Below, one piece after another: positions 1 to 5,752 of a DNA stretch of 7,003 nucleotides. A program made the translations under genes and the position numbers. The notes under the pieces are model-generated. The model searched no databases and was not told the DNA's origin. It saw nothing but the letters and a program-made list of their open reading frames with translations. The stretch is from NCBI GenBank assembly GCA_955652855.1, contig CATPCN010000343.1, forward strand, positions 1 through 7,003. Direction: 5' to 3'. Position 1 is the stretch's first letter; the number at the start of each line of letters is the position of its first letter. This stretch comes from an uncultured Chthoniobacterales bacterium (GTDB taxonomy: Bacteria; Verrucomicrobiota; Verrucomicrobiae; Chthoniobacterales; UBA10450).

Positions 1-962
1 ACATTAATTATTCCAATATCTGCATTCTTTCCTGCCAGTTCTGCGCGTTCGCCGCCAAGAAGCGTGACGCGCATGCCTTCGAACGCTCCGCCGATGAAAT
101 CGTCGCCGCCGTGCAGGATGCGTTGCGCTTGGGAATCACCGAGGTGCATATGGTCGGTGGTTTGCATCCCACGTTGAAAAAAGAGTGGTATCTCGATCTT
201 TTGCGACGGCTGCGCGTGCTCGATCCGGGGCTGCACATCAAGGCTTTCACCGCGATCGAGGTGCGACATTTTGCCGATCGCATTTTCCGTATGTCGATCC
301 AAAAAACGCTCGAGGTTTTGCGCGAAGCCGGCCTCGGCTCGCTTACCGGCGGTGGCGCGGAAATTTTTGACGCCGCGGTGCGCGACGAAAACTGCCGCGG
401 CAAAGAGAGCGCGGCCGAGTGGCTCGATGTGCATCGCACATGGCATCGCATGGGTGGCCGTAGCACTTGCACGATGCTCTACGGCCACATCGAAACGTTG
501 TCGCATCGCGTCGACCATTTGCGCCAATTACGCGAGCTGCAGGATGAAACTGGCGGCTTCACCGGCTTTGTGCCGTTTGCCTTCGAGCCGCAAACGACCG
601 TGCTTGCGCACATCAAACCGGCCTCCGCTTTCGAGCAGCTGCGCAACCTCGCCGTCAGCCGCATTTATCTCGATAACATCGATCATCTCACTGCCTACTG
701 GGTTTCGATGGGCCTGCCGCTCGCCCAAGTTTCACTCAGCTACGGCGTGGACGACTTGCACGGCACCATCATGGAAGAAAAAATCTTTCACATGGCCGGC
801 GCAAAAACGCCGCAGGAACAAACCGTTGCCACGCTCGAGCATTGCATTCGTGAAGCCGGTCGCGAACCGATGCAGCGCGACAGTTATTATCAGCATATCG
901 ATCTTGCGCGTCGGCGCAAAACGGCCGCAAAGAGCGCCGAACCTAAGCTGGTTTGCGCCTAA
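1..962 (+). CDS. mqnE: Aminofutalosine synthase MqnE, 5' end outside window
   Basis: Radical SAM enzyme of the futalosine pathway; it joins SAM to the enolpyruvate product of MqnA to give 6-amino-6-deoxyfutalosine. The frame is open from base 3 to the TAA at 960-962, so the first codons lie upstream of the window. The [4Fe-4S] motif CX3CX2C is visible at once, with Cys codons at 21, 33 and 42 in the context NYSNICILSCQFCAF. It is followed by HMVGGLHP, IKAFTAIE, GGGAEIF, MLYGHIET and LRELQDETGGF, blocks I associate with MqnE rather than the related MqnC. About 319 residues are visible, and family members are usually about 370-390. An ATG at 111 is internal to the enzyme and is not the start. 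mqnA follows after 3 bases, which supports an operon. The main alternative is another radical SAM menaquinone enzyme (MqnC), which I consider unlikely. Confidence 0.93.
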   Translation, partial: INYSNICILSCQFCAFAAKKRDAHAFERSADEIVAAVQDALRLGITEVHMVGGLHPTLKKEWYLDLLRRLRVLDPGLHIKAFTAIEVRHFADRIFRMSIQKTLEVLREAGLGSLTGGGAEIFDAAVRDENCRGKESAAEWLDVHRTWHRMGGRSTCTMLYGHIETLSHRVDHLRQLRELQDETGGFTGFVPFAFEPQTTVLAHIKPASAFEQLRNLAVSRIYLDNIDHLTAYWVSMGLPLAQVSLSYGVDDLHGTIMEEKIFHMAGAKTPQEQTVATLEHCIREAGREPMQRDSYYQHIDLARRRKTAAKSAEPKLVCA

Positions 963-965
963 CGA

Positions 966-1742
966 GTGGCCGGTCCGTTGCGAATCGGCTGCGTTAAATA
1001 TCTCAACGCGCGTCCACTCATTCACGGCTGGCCCGGTCAAGTCCTCTTCGATAATCCGACCGCGTTGTGCGAAAGGCTTGCGCGTGGCCAGCTCGACATC
1101 GCGCTCGCCTCGAGCTTCGAATTTCTGCGCAATCCGATTTACAAAATTGTCGATCTTATTTCCATCAGTTCCGATGGCCCGGTTTACAGCGTTGTCGTTG
1201 CGCAACCGCGCGAGTCGCCCGCGCTGGACGAAATCGAGCTCGATCCTGCTTCCCAAACTTCCGTGGCGATGTTGCGATGCTTAATCGCAGAACGCGGTGG
1301 CAAATTTTCTGCCTTTGCAATGCCGAAAGATAAATTATCGACATTGCAACACGGCCGCGCGCGTCTTTTGATCGGCGATCAAGCCATTCAGTTCCGAAAA
1401 AAATTCGGCGACGAATATCAATACTGGGATCTAGGTGGCGAGTGGAAAAAAAATGTCGATCTTCCGTTCGTTTACGCGCTCTGGCTCGTTCGGTCGGAAG
1501 TTGCCGACGCGAATCTGATCGCCGATCGCTTGCGCGCGTTGCGCGATGAAAATCTGGCTAAGCTCGATGAATTGATCGCGCGCCAAAAAGATTTCGATCC
1601 GGAATTCTGTGCTCGCTACTATCGGGAAAACCTTCGTTTGGGTTTTGCGGAAAAGGAAAAGGAAGGTTTGCGGACGTTTGGGAAATTATGCGAAAAGCAC
1701 GGGCTGCTGCGAAAAAATCCGGAAAACTTCGACGTCGTGTAG
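966..1742 (+). CDS. mqnA: Chorismate dehydratase MqnA
   Basis: Converts chorismate to 3-enolpyruvylbenzoate, the first committed step of the futalosine menaquinone pathway; a cytosolic enzyme with a periplasmic-binding-protein-like fold. The product has 258 residues, near the low end of family length. The N-terminal RIGCVKYLNARPL motif holds Asn14, equivalent to the Asn proposed as catalytic in characterised MqnA. Further family blocks are LDIALASSFEFLRNP, SDGPVYSVVV, ASQTSVAMLRCL, RLLIGDQAI and LPFVYALWLVRSE. The start is GTG at 966, the only start that keeps the RIG strand. No strong ribosome binding site precedes it and only 3 bases separate it from the mqnE stop, so translational coupling is likely. 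It ends at TAG 1740-1742. Confidence 0.94.
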   Translation: MAGPLRIGCVKYLNARPLIHGWPGQVLFDNPTALCERLARGQLDIALASSFEFLRNPIYKIVDLISISSDGPVYSVVVAQPRESPALDEIELDPASQTSVAMLRCLIAERGGKFSAFAMPKDKLSTLQHGRARLLIGDQAIQFRKKFGDEYQYWDLGGEWKKNVDLPFVYALWLVRSEVADANLIADRLRALRDENLAKLDELIARQKDFDPEFCARYYRENLRLGFAEKEKEGLRTFGKLCEKHGLLRKNPENFDVV

Positions 1743-1762
1743 CGAAGATCGACAAAAAAATA

Positions 1763-1852
1763 ATGTCGATTGATCCCGCCGCAGCAGGACGCAACGTTTT
1801 CGTTTACTTCGACAACGACGCGAAACGACTCGCGATGCGGCTTGGTGTTTAG
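1763..1852 (+). pseudogene. Possible 3' remnant of a DUF72 family gene
   Basis: Frame 2 reads [33 protein letters not shown] (29 residues from ATG 1763, stop TAG 1850-1852). The RNVFVYFDND block resembles the conserved C-terminal strand and YFNND motif of DUF72 (YecE-like) proteins, which are normally about 250 residues. Everything upstream of this tail is missing, because the frame runs straight back into the end of mqnA. Its stop overlaps the last codon of the convergent integrase gene. My reading is that this is the tail of a gene largely deleted, perhaps when the integron region was rearranged. It could instead be chance similarity or a very small real gene. A weak hairpin (ATCGAC at 1748-1753, GTCGAT at 1765-1770) overlaps its start but has no T run, so I do not call a terminator. 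Confidence 0.4.
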
Positions 1853-2862
1853 CTAGTTAAATCGAGTGGGCTTTTCACACAGGTGCCCGGCCGGTTAAGG
1901 ACATGGGTGTAAATCATCGTCGTGCTGACATCTTTGTGGCCGAGCAATTCCTGCACGGTTCGAATGTCGTAGCCGTTCTCCAGCAGATGCGTCGCAAAAG
2001 AATGTCGCAGACTGTGGCAACTCGCCGGCTTAGCCACCCCTGAAGCCCGCACCGCTTTCTTTAGCGCAAGCTGCAAAATGCCCTCGGCCAAGTGATGCCG
2101 CTCCTGCCTTCCAGTTCTCGAATCGTGCGTCAGTCGGGAAGAGGGAAAGACGTACTGCCATGCCCATTCCCGATTGGCATTGGGATATTTCCGTTCTAGG
2201 GCGAAGGGAAGCTGGACCCGTCCAAAGCCATCCTCAATATCTTGCTCGTGTTGCGTCTTTACCTTGAGCAAATGACGCTGCAAGGGCTCAGTCAAGTTGA
2301 CTGGCAGCATCGTGACCCGGTCTCGGCCGCCTTTTGCGTCGCGCACGGTGATCTGTTCATAGGCGAAATCGATGTCCTTTACGCGCAGCCGCACGCATTC
2401 CATTAAGCGCAAGCCGCTCCCGTAAAGCAGCGCGGCCATCAGTTTTGGAGTGCCGTTGAGGTGGGCGAAAACCCTCTTCACTTCGGAAGGGGAGAGCACC
2501 ACTGGCACTCTTCTGGGCTTCGTGGCGCGGTCCACCTGATCGATCCAGCCAATCTGTTGTTTGAAAACTTCCTTGTAGAGAAAGAGCAATGCACTGAGGG
2601 CCTGGTTTTGTGTCGATGCCGCCACGTCCCCGTCGTTCGCCAGGTACGTGAGAAATTCGGAGACCTCGGCCTCCGCCATCTCACGCGGGTCACGCCACGC
2701 GCCGGCGTTTCGTTTGCGGTGGAAAACGATGAAGCGCCGGATCCAGTCCGAGTAAGCCTGTTCCGTGCGAATGCTGTAGTGTTTGAGGCGACTGACAGCC
2801 CGAACCTGGTCGAGCAGTTTGGGGTTGTTCGGCCTCCCCGCACCAGGTAAAATCTTGGGCAT
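1849..2862 (-). CDS. intI: Integron integrase IntI (tyrosine recombinase)
   Basis: Site-specific recombinase that inserts and excises gene cassettes by attI x attC and attC x attC recombination. Read from ATG 2862 it has 337 residues, the same length as IntI1. The N-terminal core-binding domain (about 15-110, [17 protein letters not shown]) precedes the catalytic domain. Catalytic residues are R152, K177, H283, R286, H309 and nucleophile Tyr318 (MIYTHV), each six residues beyond my recollection of the IntI1 positions. The insertion specific to integron integrases lies at about 214-257 ([30 protein letters not shown]), which separates it from XerC/D. The end, VKSPLDLTS, also matches the IntI style. 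A TTG at 2913 would add 17 residues lacking family similarity; ATG 2862 has AGGA and a G-run upstream. It is transcribed away from the cassettes, the usual layout. The gene appears intact and probably active. Confidence 0.97.
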   Translation of the reverse strand: MPKILPGAGRPNNPKLLDQVRAVSRLKHYSIRTEQAYSDWIRRFIVFHRKRNAGAWRDPREMAEAEVSEFLTYLANDGDVAASTQNQALSALLFLYKEVFKQQIGWIDQVDRATKPRRVPVVLSPSEVKRVFAHLNGTPKLMAALLYGSGLRLMECVRLRVKDIDFAYEQITVRDAKGGRDRVTMLPVNLTEPLQRHLLKVKTQHEQDIEDGFGRVQLPFALERKYPNANREWAWQYVFPSSRLTHDSRTGRQERHHLAEGILQLALKKAVRASGVAKPASCHSLRHSFATHLLENGYDIRTVQELLGHKDVSTTMIYTHVLNRPGTCVKSPLDLTS

Positions 2863-2961
2863 GACCCCCGATCCTGACTGGGCTAGAACCAAATTCAAGC
2901 GGATTAGACCCAAAAAATGCGTCTTTAAAGGCGCAATTATTGGGCCGAATCCGCGTTAGGC
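2863..2961 (+). other. attI: attI region with GTTAGGC insertion core
   Basis: The stretch between the integrase start and the first cassette holds the core GTTAGGC at 2955-2961, so cassettes join after G2955. This is the expected place for attI, beside intI with the gene facing away. A similar element, GATTAGACC at 2902-2910, lies 53 bases upstream in the same orientation and could be an accessory integrase-binding repeat like the direct repeats of attI1; that is inference. The integrase promoter and a cassette promoter (Pc) are expected here. On the minus strand TCTAAT (2904-2909) is a weak -10 candidate with TTTAAA 15 bases upstream; I see no convincing plus-strand Pc. Confidence 0.75.
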
Positions 2962-3015
2962 CATCACTGTGGGCGTCCTCGAACATCGTAACCGGGAAAC
3001 GACTGGGACCTGAGA

Positions 3016-3528
3016 ATGCACTTGGACCTCGCAACCCTGCTTAACTTTATCTCCACCGTGGCGATTGTGGGCGCGTTGATCTTCACCGCACGGCAGGTTC
3101 GCGCCGCTACGGATGCTCGGCGCGATCAAGCCGCGGTTGTCGTTATTCAAACGACGCAAAACGCGAGTTGGACGGCCGCGCTGAATCTCGTCTCGACACT
3201 TCCTGAGAATGCAGATGCTGCGTTGATTCGAGAGAAGGGAGTGGAGATGGAGCGGGCACTGTTCGAATTAAGCATTCGTTTCGAACCGATCGGCTTTATG
3301 GTGTTCTACCGTATCATTCCTCTTCGGGCGGTCGACGATCTGATTGGTGGAGTGGCACTGGTGATTTGGTCGCGAGCAAAAGGATGGACCGCCGAGTACC
3401 GCGCAGCCACGAACAATCCTAAGTTCAATGAATGGGTCGAATGGTTAGCTGATCGGATCTCTGAACGGCGCGCCAAGCTTCGTCTCGAACCAGCTCCCAG
3501 CCAATATCGTGCTTGGCGCGAACAGTAA
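3016..3528 (+). CDS. Cassette 1: membrane-anchored protein of unknown function
   Basis: 170 residues. One hydrophobic segment at about 8-25 (LLNFISTVAIVGALIFTA) is followed by a basic stretch (R26, R29, R35, R36), which predicts a single N-terminal anchor with a cytoplasmic body. The body is mostly helical in character, with a second hydrophobic patch at about 91-118 (PIGFMVFYRI and LIGGVALVIW). The layout of anchor, QVR-x-A-x(4)-RRDQA, then a soluble domain recalls DUF4760-like hypothetical proteins often seen beside mobile elements. That similarity is from memory and unproven. ATG 3016 is 60 bases inside cassette 1; GGGA at 3005-3008 could serve as a weak ribosome binding site. The stop is 37 bases before attC1. 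As the cassette next to attI it should be the most recently acquired and best expressed. Confidence 0.85.
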   Translation: MHLDLATLLNFISTVAIVGALIFTARQVRAATDARRDQAAVVVIQTTQNASWTAALNLVSTLPENADAALIREKGVEMERALFELSIRFEPIGFMVFYRIIPLRAVDDLIGGVALVIWSRAKGWTAEYRAATNNPKFNEWVEWLADRISERRAKLRLEPAPSQYRAWREQ

Positions 3529-3565
3529 TGCTTCGCAATGTTTTCGACGACACCGTGTAAAGTGG

Positions 3566-3674
3566 GCCTAACCAGGCGATGCAGCGAACCGCGGACTGTC
3601 CTTATGCCTAGCTTTCACTGTTTCATGAAGTCACTTCTAATTCGCGCGGTCGCTGATCTTGTGTCTCGTTAGGT
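3566..3674 (+). repeat. attC: attC1, recombination site of cassette 1
   Basis: 109 bases from R'' GCCTAAC (3566-3572) to R' GTTAGGT (3668-3674), matching RYYYAAC...GTTRRRY. The left arm CAGCGAACCGCG (3582-3593) pairs with CGCGGTCGCTG (3645-3655) except for one extra A, the sort of extrahelical base integrases use to choose the strand. The right end reads TCTCGTTAGG, shared with the other sites. The cut falls after G3668. Confidence 0.88.
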
Positions 3675-3676
3675 CT

Positions 3677-4111
3677 ATGTCCGCGAAGCTTCTCGTCCTC
3701 TCGCTAATCCTCGCGAGCACCGTTCCAGTGATCGCGCAGGACAAGCATGCTAGCCCCGGTAAACAAATAGCTCCGAAATCGACCGCAGGGGAAGAGATGA
3801 CGCTCTGGGATGATCGACACTGCGCGAAGATCGTATTTTTATTTTGGGCTGACGGTAACTACACGTCAGCAGGCATGGTGGTGCCCGGTTGTCACAGTTT
3901 TATCGAAGTTACCGCCGAATCCGGAACATACGAGTGGGACATCACGGGATTCCGCCATGGATTTTTAGAACTTCGGAGGTCGGGCGGAATCACCGAAAAA
4001 TACAAGCTCACCTTTGATACTCCAATGAAGGCCACAGGTTTTATCTCAGAAGAAGACCCGCGTCCATATAAGTTCACGTTTAAAAATCCTTGGGATGAGG
4101 CAAAGCAATAG
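3677..4111 (+). CDS. Cassette 2: small secreted protein of unknown function
   Basis: 144 residues. Residues 1-20 form a typical Sec signal peptide (K4, then LLVLSLILASTVPVIA) with probable cleavage before QDKHA. The mature part of about 124 residues is rich in aromatic and beta-forming residues and has two cysteines (C49, C72) that could form a disulfide outside the cytoplasm. I recognise no family. The start is ATG 3677, only 8 bases after the cassette junction; a TTG at 3659 would begin inside attC1 and spoil the signal peptide. The only ribosome binding site candidate is the TTAGGT of the attC1 right core, with AGG 4 bases before the ATG. The TAG at 4109-4111 directly abuts the next attC at 4112. 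This tight fit between gene and cassette limits is itself good evidence that the gene is real. Confidence 0.87.
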   Translation: MSAKLLVLSLILASTVPVIAQDKHASPGKQIAPKSTAGEEMTLWDDRHCAKIVFLFWADGNYTSAGMVVPGCHSFIEVTAESGTYEWDITGFRHGFLELRRSGGITEKYKLTFDTPMKATGFISEEDPRPYKFTFKNPWDEAKQ

Positions 4112-4239
4112 ACCTAACCAAGCGCTGCAGCCAACAGCTCCACTGCGCTATGTTTTCGATGTCGATCTTTAGCTAGAGTGATTCAACCTGCTGCACCTTG
4201 CGCCTGCCGGAGCCGTGGCTGAGCTTTTTCTCGTTAGAC
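4112..4239 (+). repeat. attC: attC2, recombination site of cassette 2
   Basis: 128 bases from R'' ACCTAAC (4112-4118) to R' GTTAGAC (4233-4239). The left arm CAGCCAACAGCTCC (4128-4141) pairs imperfectly with GGAGCCGTGGCTG (4209-4221), and the right end reads CTCGTTAGAC. It begins one base after the cassette 2 stop codon. The left core CTAACCAAGCGCTGCAG matches the other attC sites here. Confidence 0.88.
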
Positions 4240-4287
4240 CTTTGCAGTTGCCTCTCCTACAACCAACTCAAAGCGACGCGACTCACT

Positions 4288-4614
4288 ATGAACACATTCA
4301 CACTACTACTCGCGACAGTCGCTGGCCTGGTAATGGCTACGATCGTCGCAGCATACGACTTGACGCCCGAAGAACAAGCGCTCGTCACGAAAGGCGCAAC
4401 CATGCAAATGTACAAGCCGACGGAGCATAGCCGCCACTTCATTGCTCACATCGATGCCAAAAAAGATAATAAAACTGATAAGGTTCCTGTACTCTGTTTT
4501 GTTTTTGGTATCGAAGATGCAAAGCCCGCGCGAGAAGAGGGACGGAGTATGGCCGACTTTCACTATAGCCGAGCCGAAGCGAATCAATTTCTTTTTGCAC
4601 AGGGGGTGGGATAA
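4288..4614 (+). CDS. Cassette 3: small secreted protein, probably frameshifted
   Basis: As written, 108 residues: a signal peptide (1-22, MNTFTLLLATVAGLVMATIVAA) and a charged, unrecognised mature part (YDLTPEEQALVTKG..., with KKDNKTDK at 58-65). The frame ends just after the run GGGGG (4602-4606), in FAQGVG-stop. Removing one G lets it continue as FAQGWDKYHDRFFTRCYVQEGENAYDNALNNH to TAA 4691-4693, giving 134 residues with a second cysteine and a much better fit to the cassette (stop 45 bases before attC3 instead of 124). I therefore think the original gene spans 4288-4693. The start at ATG 4288 is 54 bases into the cassette and puts the signal peptide at the N-terminus; the longer in-frame reading from 4198 would start inside attC2. 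No clear ribosome binding site is seen. Function unknown. Confidence 0.7.
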   Translation: MNTFTLLLATVAGLVMATIVAAYDLTPEEQALVTKGATMQMYKPTEHSRHFIAHIDAKKDNKTDKVPVLCFVFGIEDAKPAREEGRSMADFHYSRAEANQFLFAQGVG

Positions 4615-4693
4615 GTACCACGATCGTTTCTTCACTCGTTGTTACGTTCAAGAAGGTGAGAACGCCTACGACAATGCTTTAAATAACCATTAA
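4602..4693 (+). pseudogene. Out-of-frame 3' end of the cassette 3 gene
   Basis: From the G run at 4602-4606 the next frame reads GWDKYHDRFFTRCYVQEG-ENAYDNALNNH and stops at 4691-4693. Its composition continues that of the upstream frame. The simplest explanation is a one-base gain in the G homopolymer, either a true mutation or a sequencing/assembly error. Programmed frameshifting is possible but I see no other supporting signal. Confidence 0.6.
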
Positions 4694-4738
4694 ATACGTC
4701 GACTTCCAGATATTATGCTGCGTGACGCTGAGTTCTGG

Positions 4739-4840
4739 GTCTAACCCGACGATGCAGCTTGTATCTTTAAATTCGTGTCCATTTCTGGGCAAGATGGGGG
4801 CGGTGCGAGATCCGCGATGAAGCTGCTTCTGGTCGTAGAC
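4739..4840 (+). repeat. attC: attC3, with a decayed right core
   Basis: The left core is standard: R'' GTCTAAC (4739-4745) followed by CCGACGATGCAGC. The arm GCAGCTT (4755-4761) pairs perfectly with AAGCTGC (4820-4826). Aligning the right end with attC2, the place of TCGTTAGACC holds TCGTAGACC, so R' is GTAGAC (4835-4840) with one T missing, and the spacer before it is about two bases shorter. With this end the site is 102 bases, a normal length. Without it, the next canonical R' is at 5095, which would make an implausible 363-base attC. Confidence 0.6.
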
Positions 4841-5070
4841 CAAGAGCGACGTGTTAGTTCGATCCGCACCTGCCCTTGGTCGGTGTTTAACTCGAACAGT
4901 TACTGGAGCGACCAAGCCGGCCTTTCCCAAGGGCATGACCGGCCTGGCCAGCTTGAATTTATGAAACACATTGTCGATGTTACGAAAGCTCGCTTTGACT
5001 CACTCGCTCCCGCTCTTTCGGTCTGTCGACCCGCCCGTCCATGTCGCGGCTTCCCAGCTTGCTCCATTCA
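4841..5070. other. Cassette 4 interior, no convincing gene
   Basis: Between the decayed attC3 end and the right half of the next attC I see no credible gene. A plus-strand frame open from 4775 to 5080 starts inside attC3 and ends in a low-complexity Arg/Pro/Cys tail. A minus-strand frame (4679-4969) crosses attC3. Neither has a ribosome binding site or a recognisable domain. The stretch may be a gene-less cassette or the remains of one. A canonical left attC half (CTAACC...TGCAG) is absent; GTTTAAC at 4885-4891 fits RYYYAAC and GGAGC (4905-4909) could pair with GCTCC (5085-5089), but the resulting 217-base site would be unusually long. Confidence 0.4.
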
Positions 5071-5101
5071 CCGGCGGTAGTTGAGCTCCGTCTCGTTAGG
5101 C
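5071..5101 (+). repeat. attC: attC4, right half (left half not resolved)
   Basis: The end TTGAGCTCCGTCTCGTTAGGC (5081-5101) matches the right ends of attC1 and attC2, including TCTCGTTAGR, with R' GTTAGGC at 5095-5101. The cut falls after G5095 and starts cassette 5. I could not find a matching left arm with the RYCTAACC...TGCAGC pattern upstream, so the 5' limit is unknown. Confidence 0.7.
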
Positions 5102-5150
5102 GGCGGCGATCCACTGCGGTTCGCAACACAAACAAACAACAAAACCAAAA

Positions 5151-5204
5151 ATGAAAAGCACAATGAAACTCGGTAAGATCGTAAACTTTGGAGTCGATCT
5201 ATGA
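5151..5204 (+). CDS. 17-codon leader ORF overlapping the VOC gene start
   Basis: ATG 5151 opens a 17-residue frame (MKSTMKLGKIVNFGVDL) whose TGA (5202-5204) overlaps the ATG of the VOC gene in an ATGA junction. It lies inside cassette 5 after an A/C-rich, poorly structured leader (5121-5150) with no Shine-Dalgarno sequence. Short ORFs placed just before cassette genes are known to raise their translation in class 1 integrons (the attI1 ORF), so coupling is a reasonable inference. The peptide has no signal sequence and no family I recognise. It may equally be chance. Confidence 0.4.
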   Translation: MKSTMKLGKIVNFGVDL

Positions 5205-5632
5205 CTGTTCGGCTTGAACACGCTAACCTCTTCGTGCGGGAAATCGATGCCACGATCCGCTTCCTGCAGACGGCATTTCCCGAATTCCGAATACGCTTCG
5301 ATGGCATGGATCCCCGAGGCTTTCGCTGGGTGCATATCGGGACAGATGACACTTACATTGCCTTGACTCAATCAACCGTTGAGCCTGAGAAACGCTGGAC
5401 GCCTTATGTAGGTATTCCGGGCGTAAACCACCTCGCTTACGAGGTTGACGACGTCGAGGCGTTGCGTGAGCGACTCAAATCGGCGGGCTACAAAGAGTCG
5501 ACGCCCCCGAACAACCACCCCTATCGGAAGCGCGTTTACTTCTACGACCGCGATGGTAACGATTGGGAGTTTGTCCAGTATCTGTCAGACGATCCGGCGA
5601 AGCGACACGGTTACACTTTGCCCGACAAATGA
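5201..5632 (+). CDS. Cassette 5: VOC superfamily (glyoxalase/bleomycin-resistance fold) protein
   Basis: 143 residues, the normal length for a single-chain protein with two beta-alpha-beta-beta-beta modules. Module 1 begins RLEHANLFVREIDATIRFLQTAFP and module 2 GVNHLAYEVDDVEALRERLKSAGY, ending in YFYDRDGNDWEFVQYLSD, the hallmark of the fold. Candidate metal ligands are H7, H77 and E123, with Q57 as a possible fourth. Members act as isomerases, dioxygenases, thiol transferases (such as fosfomycin resistance enzymes) or drug-binding proteins, usually as dimers; the sequence alone does not tell which. GGAG at 5190-5193 lies 7 bases before ATG 5201, a good ribosome binding site. The stop is 12 bases before the next attC. 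VOC genes are frequent integron cargo. A detoxification role is plausible but unproven. Confidence 0.92.
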   Translation: MTVRLEHANLFVREIDATIRFLQTAFPEFRIRFDGMDPRGFRWVHIGTDDTYIALTQSTVEPEKRWTPYVGIPGVNHLAYEVDDVEALRERLKSAGYKESTPPNNHPYRKRVYFYDRDGNDWEFVQYLSDDPAKRHGYTLPDK

Positions 5633-5644
5633 CATCGCGAAGCG

Positions 5645-5663
5645 GCCTAACCCGGCGCTGCAG
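5645..5663 (+). repeat. attC: attC5, left half (right core missing or decayed)
   Basis: R'' GCCTAAC (5645-5651) followed by CCGGCGCTGCAGC is the fourth copy of the left-core pattern. No GTTRRRY occurs at a normal distance. GTCAGAA at 5768-5774 would give a 130-base site and follows GATCTTGT, also present near the end of attC1, but departs from the consensus at two positions. GTTGAAC at 5834-5840 fits the consensus but lies within recJ and would give 196 bases. CCCGGCGC (5651-5658) can pair with GCGCCGGG (5725-5732). Confidence 0.7.
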
Positions 5664-5731
5664 CTCCGAAATTCTTCGCGAGCAGGCTGACGGCCGGAAG
5701 AAAAGTAGAAAGTGATTGCAGTCCGCGCCGG

Positions 5732-5752
5732 GCTGGCGTCGCGTGCGCCAGC
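5732..5752. repeat. Inverted repeat upstream of recJ
   Basis: GCTGGCG (5732-5738) and CGCCAGC (5746-5752) form a perfect 7-base stem with a 7-base loop, 46 bases before the recJ start. No T run follows, so it is not a standard rho-independent terminator. It may be part of the degenerate attC5 fold or a structure in the recJ leader. Confidence 0.45.

Noticed and set aside
111..962. mqnE starting at ATG 111
   Set aside because: The radical SAM cysteine motif lies upstream in the same open frame (codons at 21, 33 and 42), so the true start is outside the window.
957..966. GCCTAACGAG at the mqnE/mqnA junction equals the reverse complement of the attC right end CTCGTTAGGC
   Set aside because: It spans the end of mqnE and the first base of the mqnA start codon, both intact and in normal spacing, with no second arm nearby. 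I take it as coincidence.
1748..1770. Hairpin after mqnA as a terminator
   Set aside because: Only a 6-base stem with an 11-base A-rich loop and no T run on the plus strand.
2863..2913. Longer integrase reading from TTG 2913
   Set aside because: The extra 17 residues have no family similarity. ATG 2862 gives exactly the IntI1 length, with G-rich sequence before it, and leaves room for the promoter.
4679..4969. 96-codon minus-strand ORF antisense to the cassette array
   Set aside because: It runs through the attC3 stem and the end of cassette 3, with no domain or start signal.
4775..5080. 101-codon plus-strand ORF
   Set aside because: It begins inside attC3, ends in low-complexity sequence, lacks a ribosome binding site and shows no domain.
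4739..5101. One single 363-base attC from the left core at 4739 to the right core at 5095
   Set aside because: Far longer than usual attC sites, and the left arm pairs with 4820-4826 rather than with the end at 5101.
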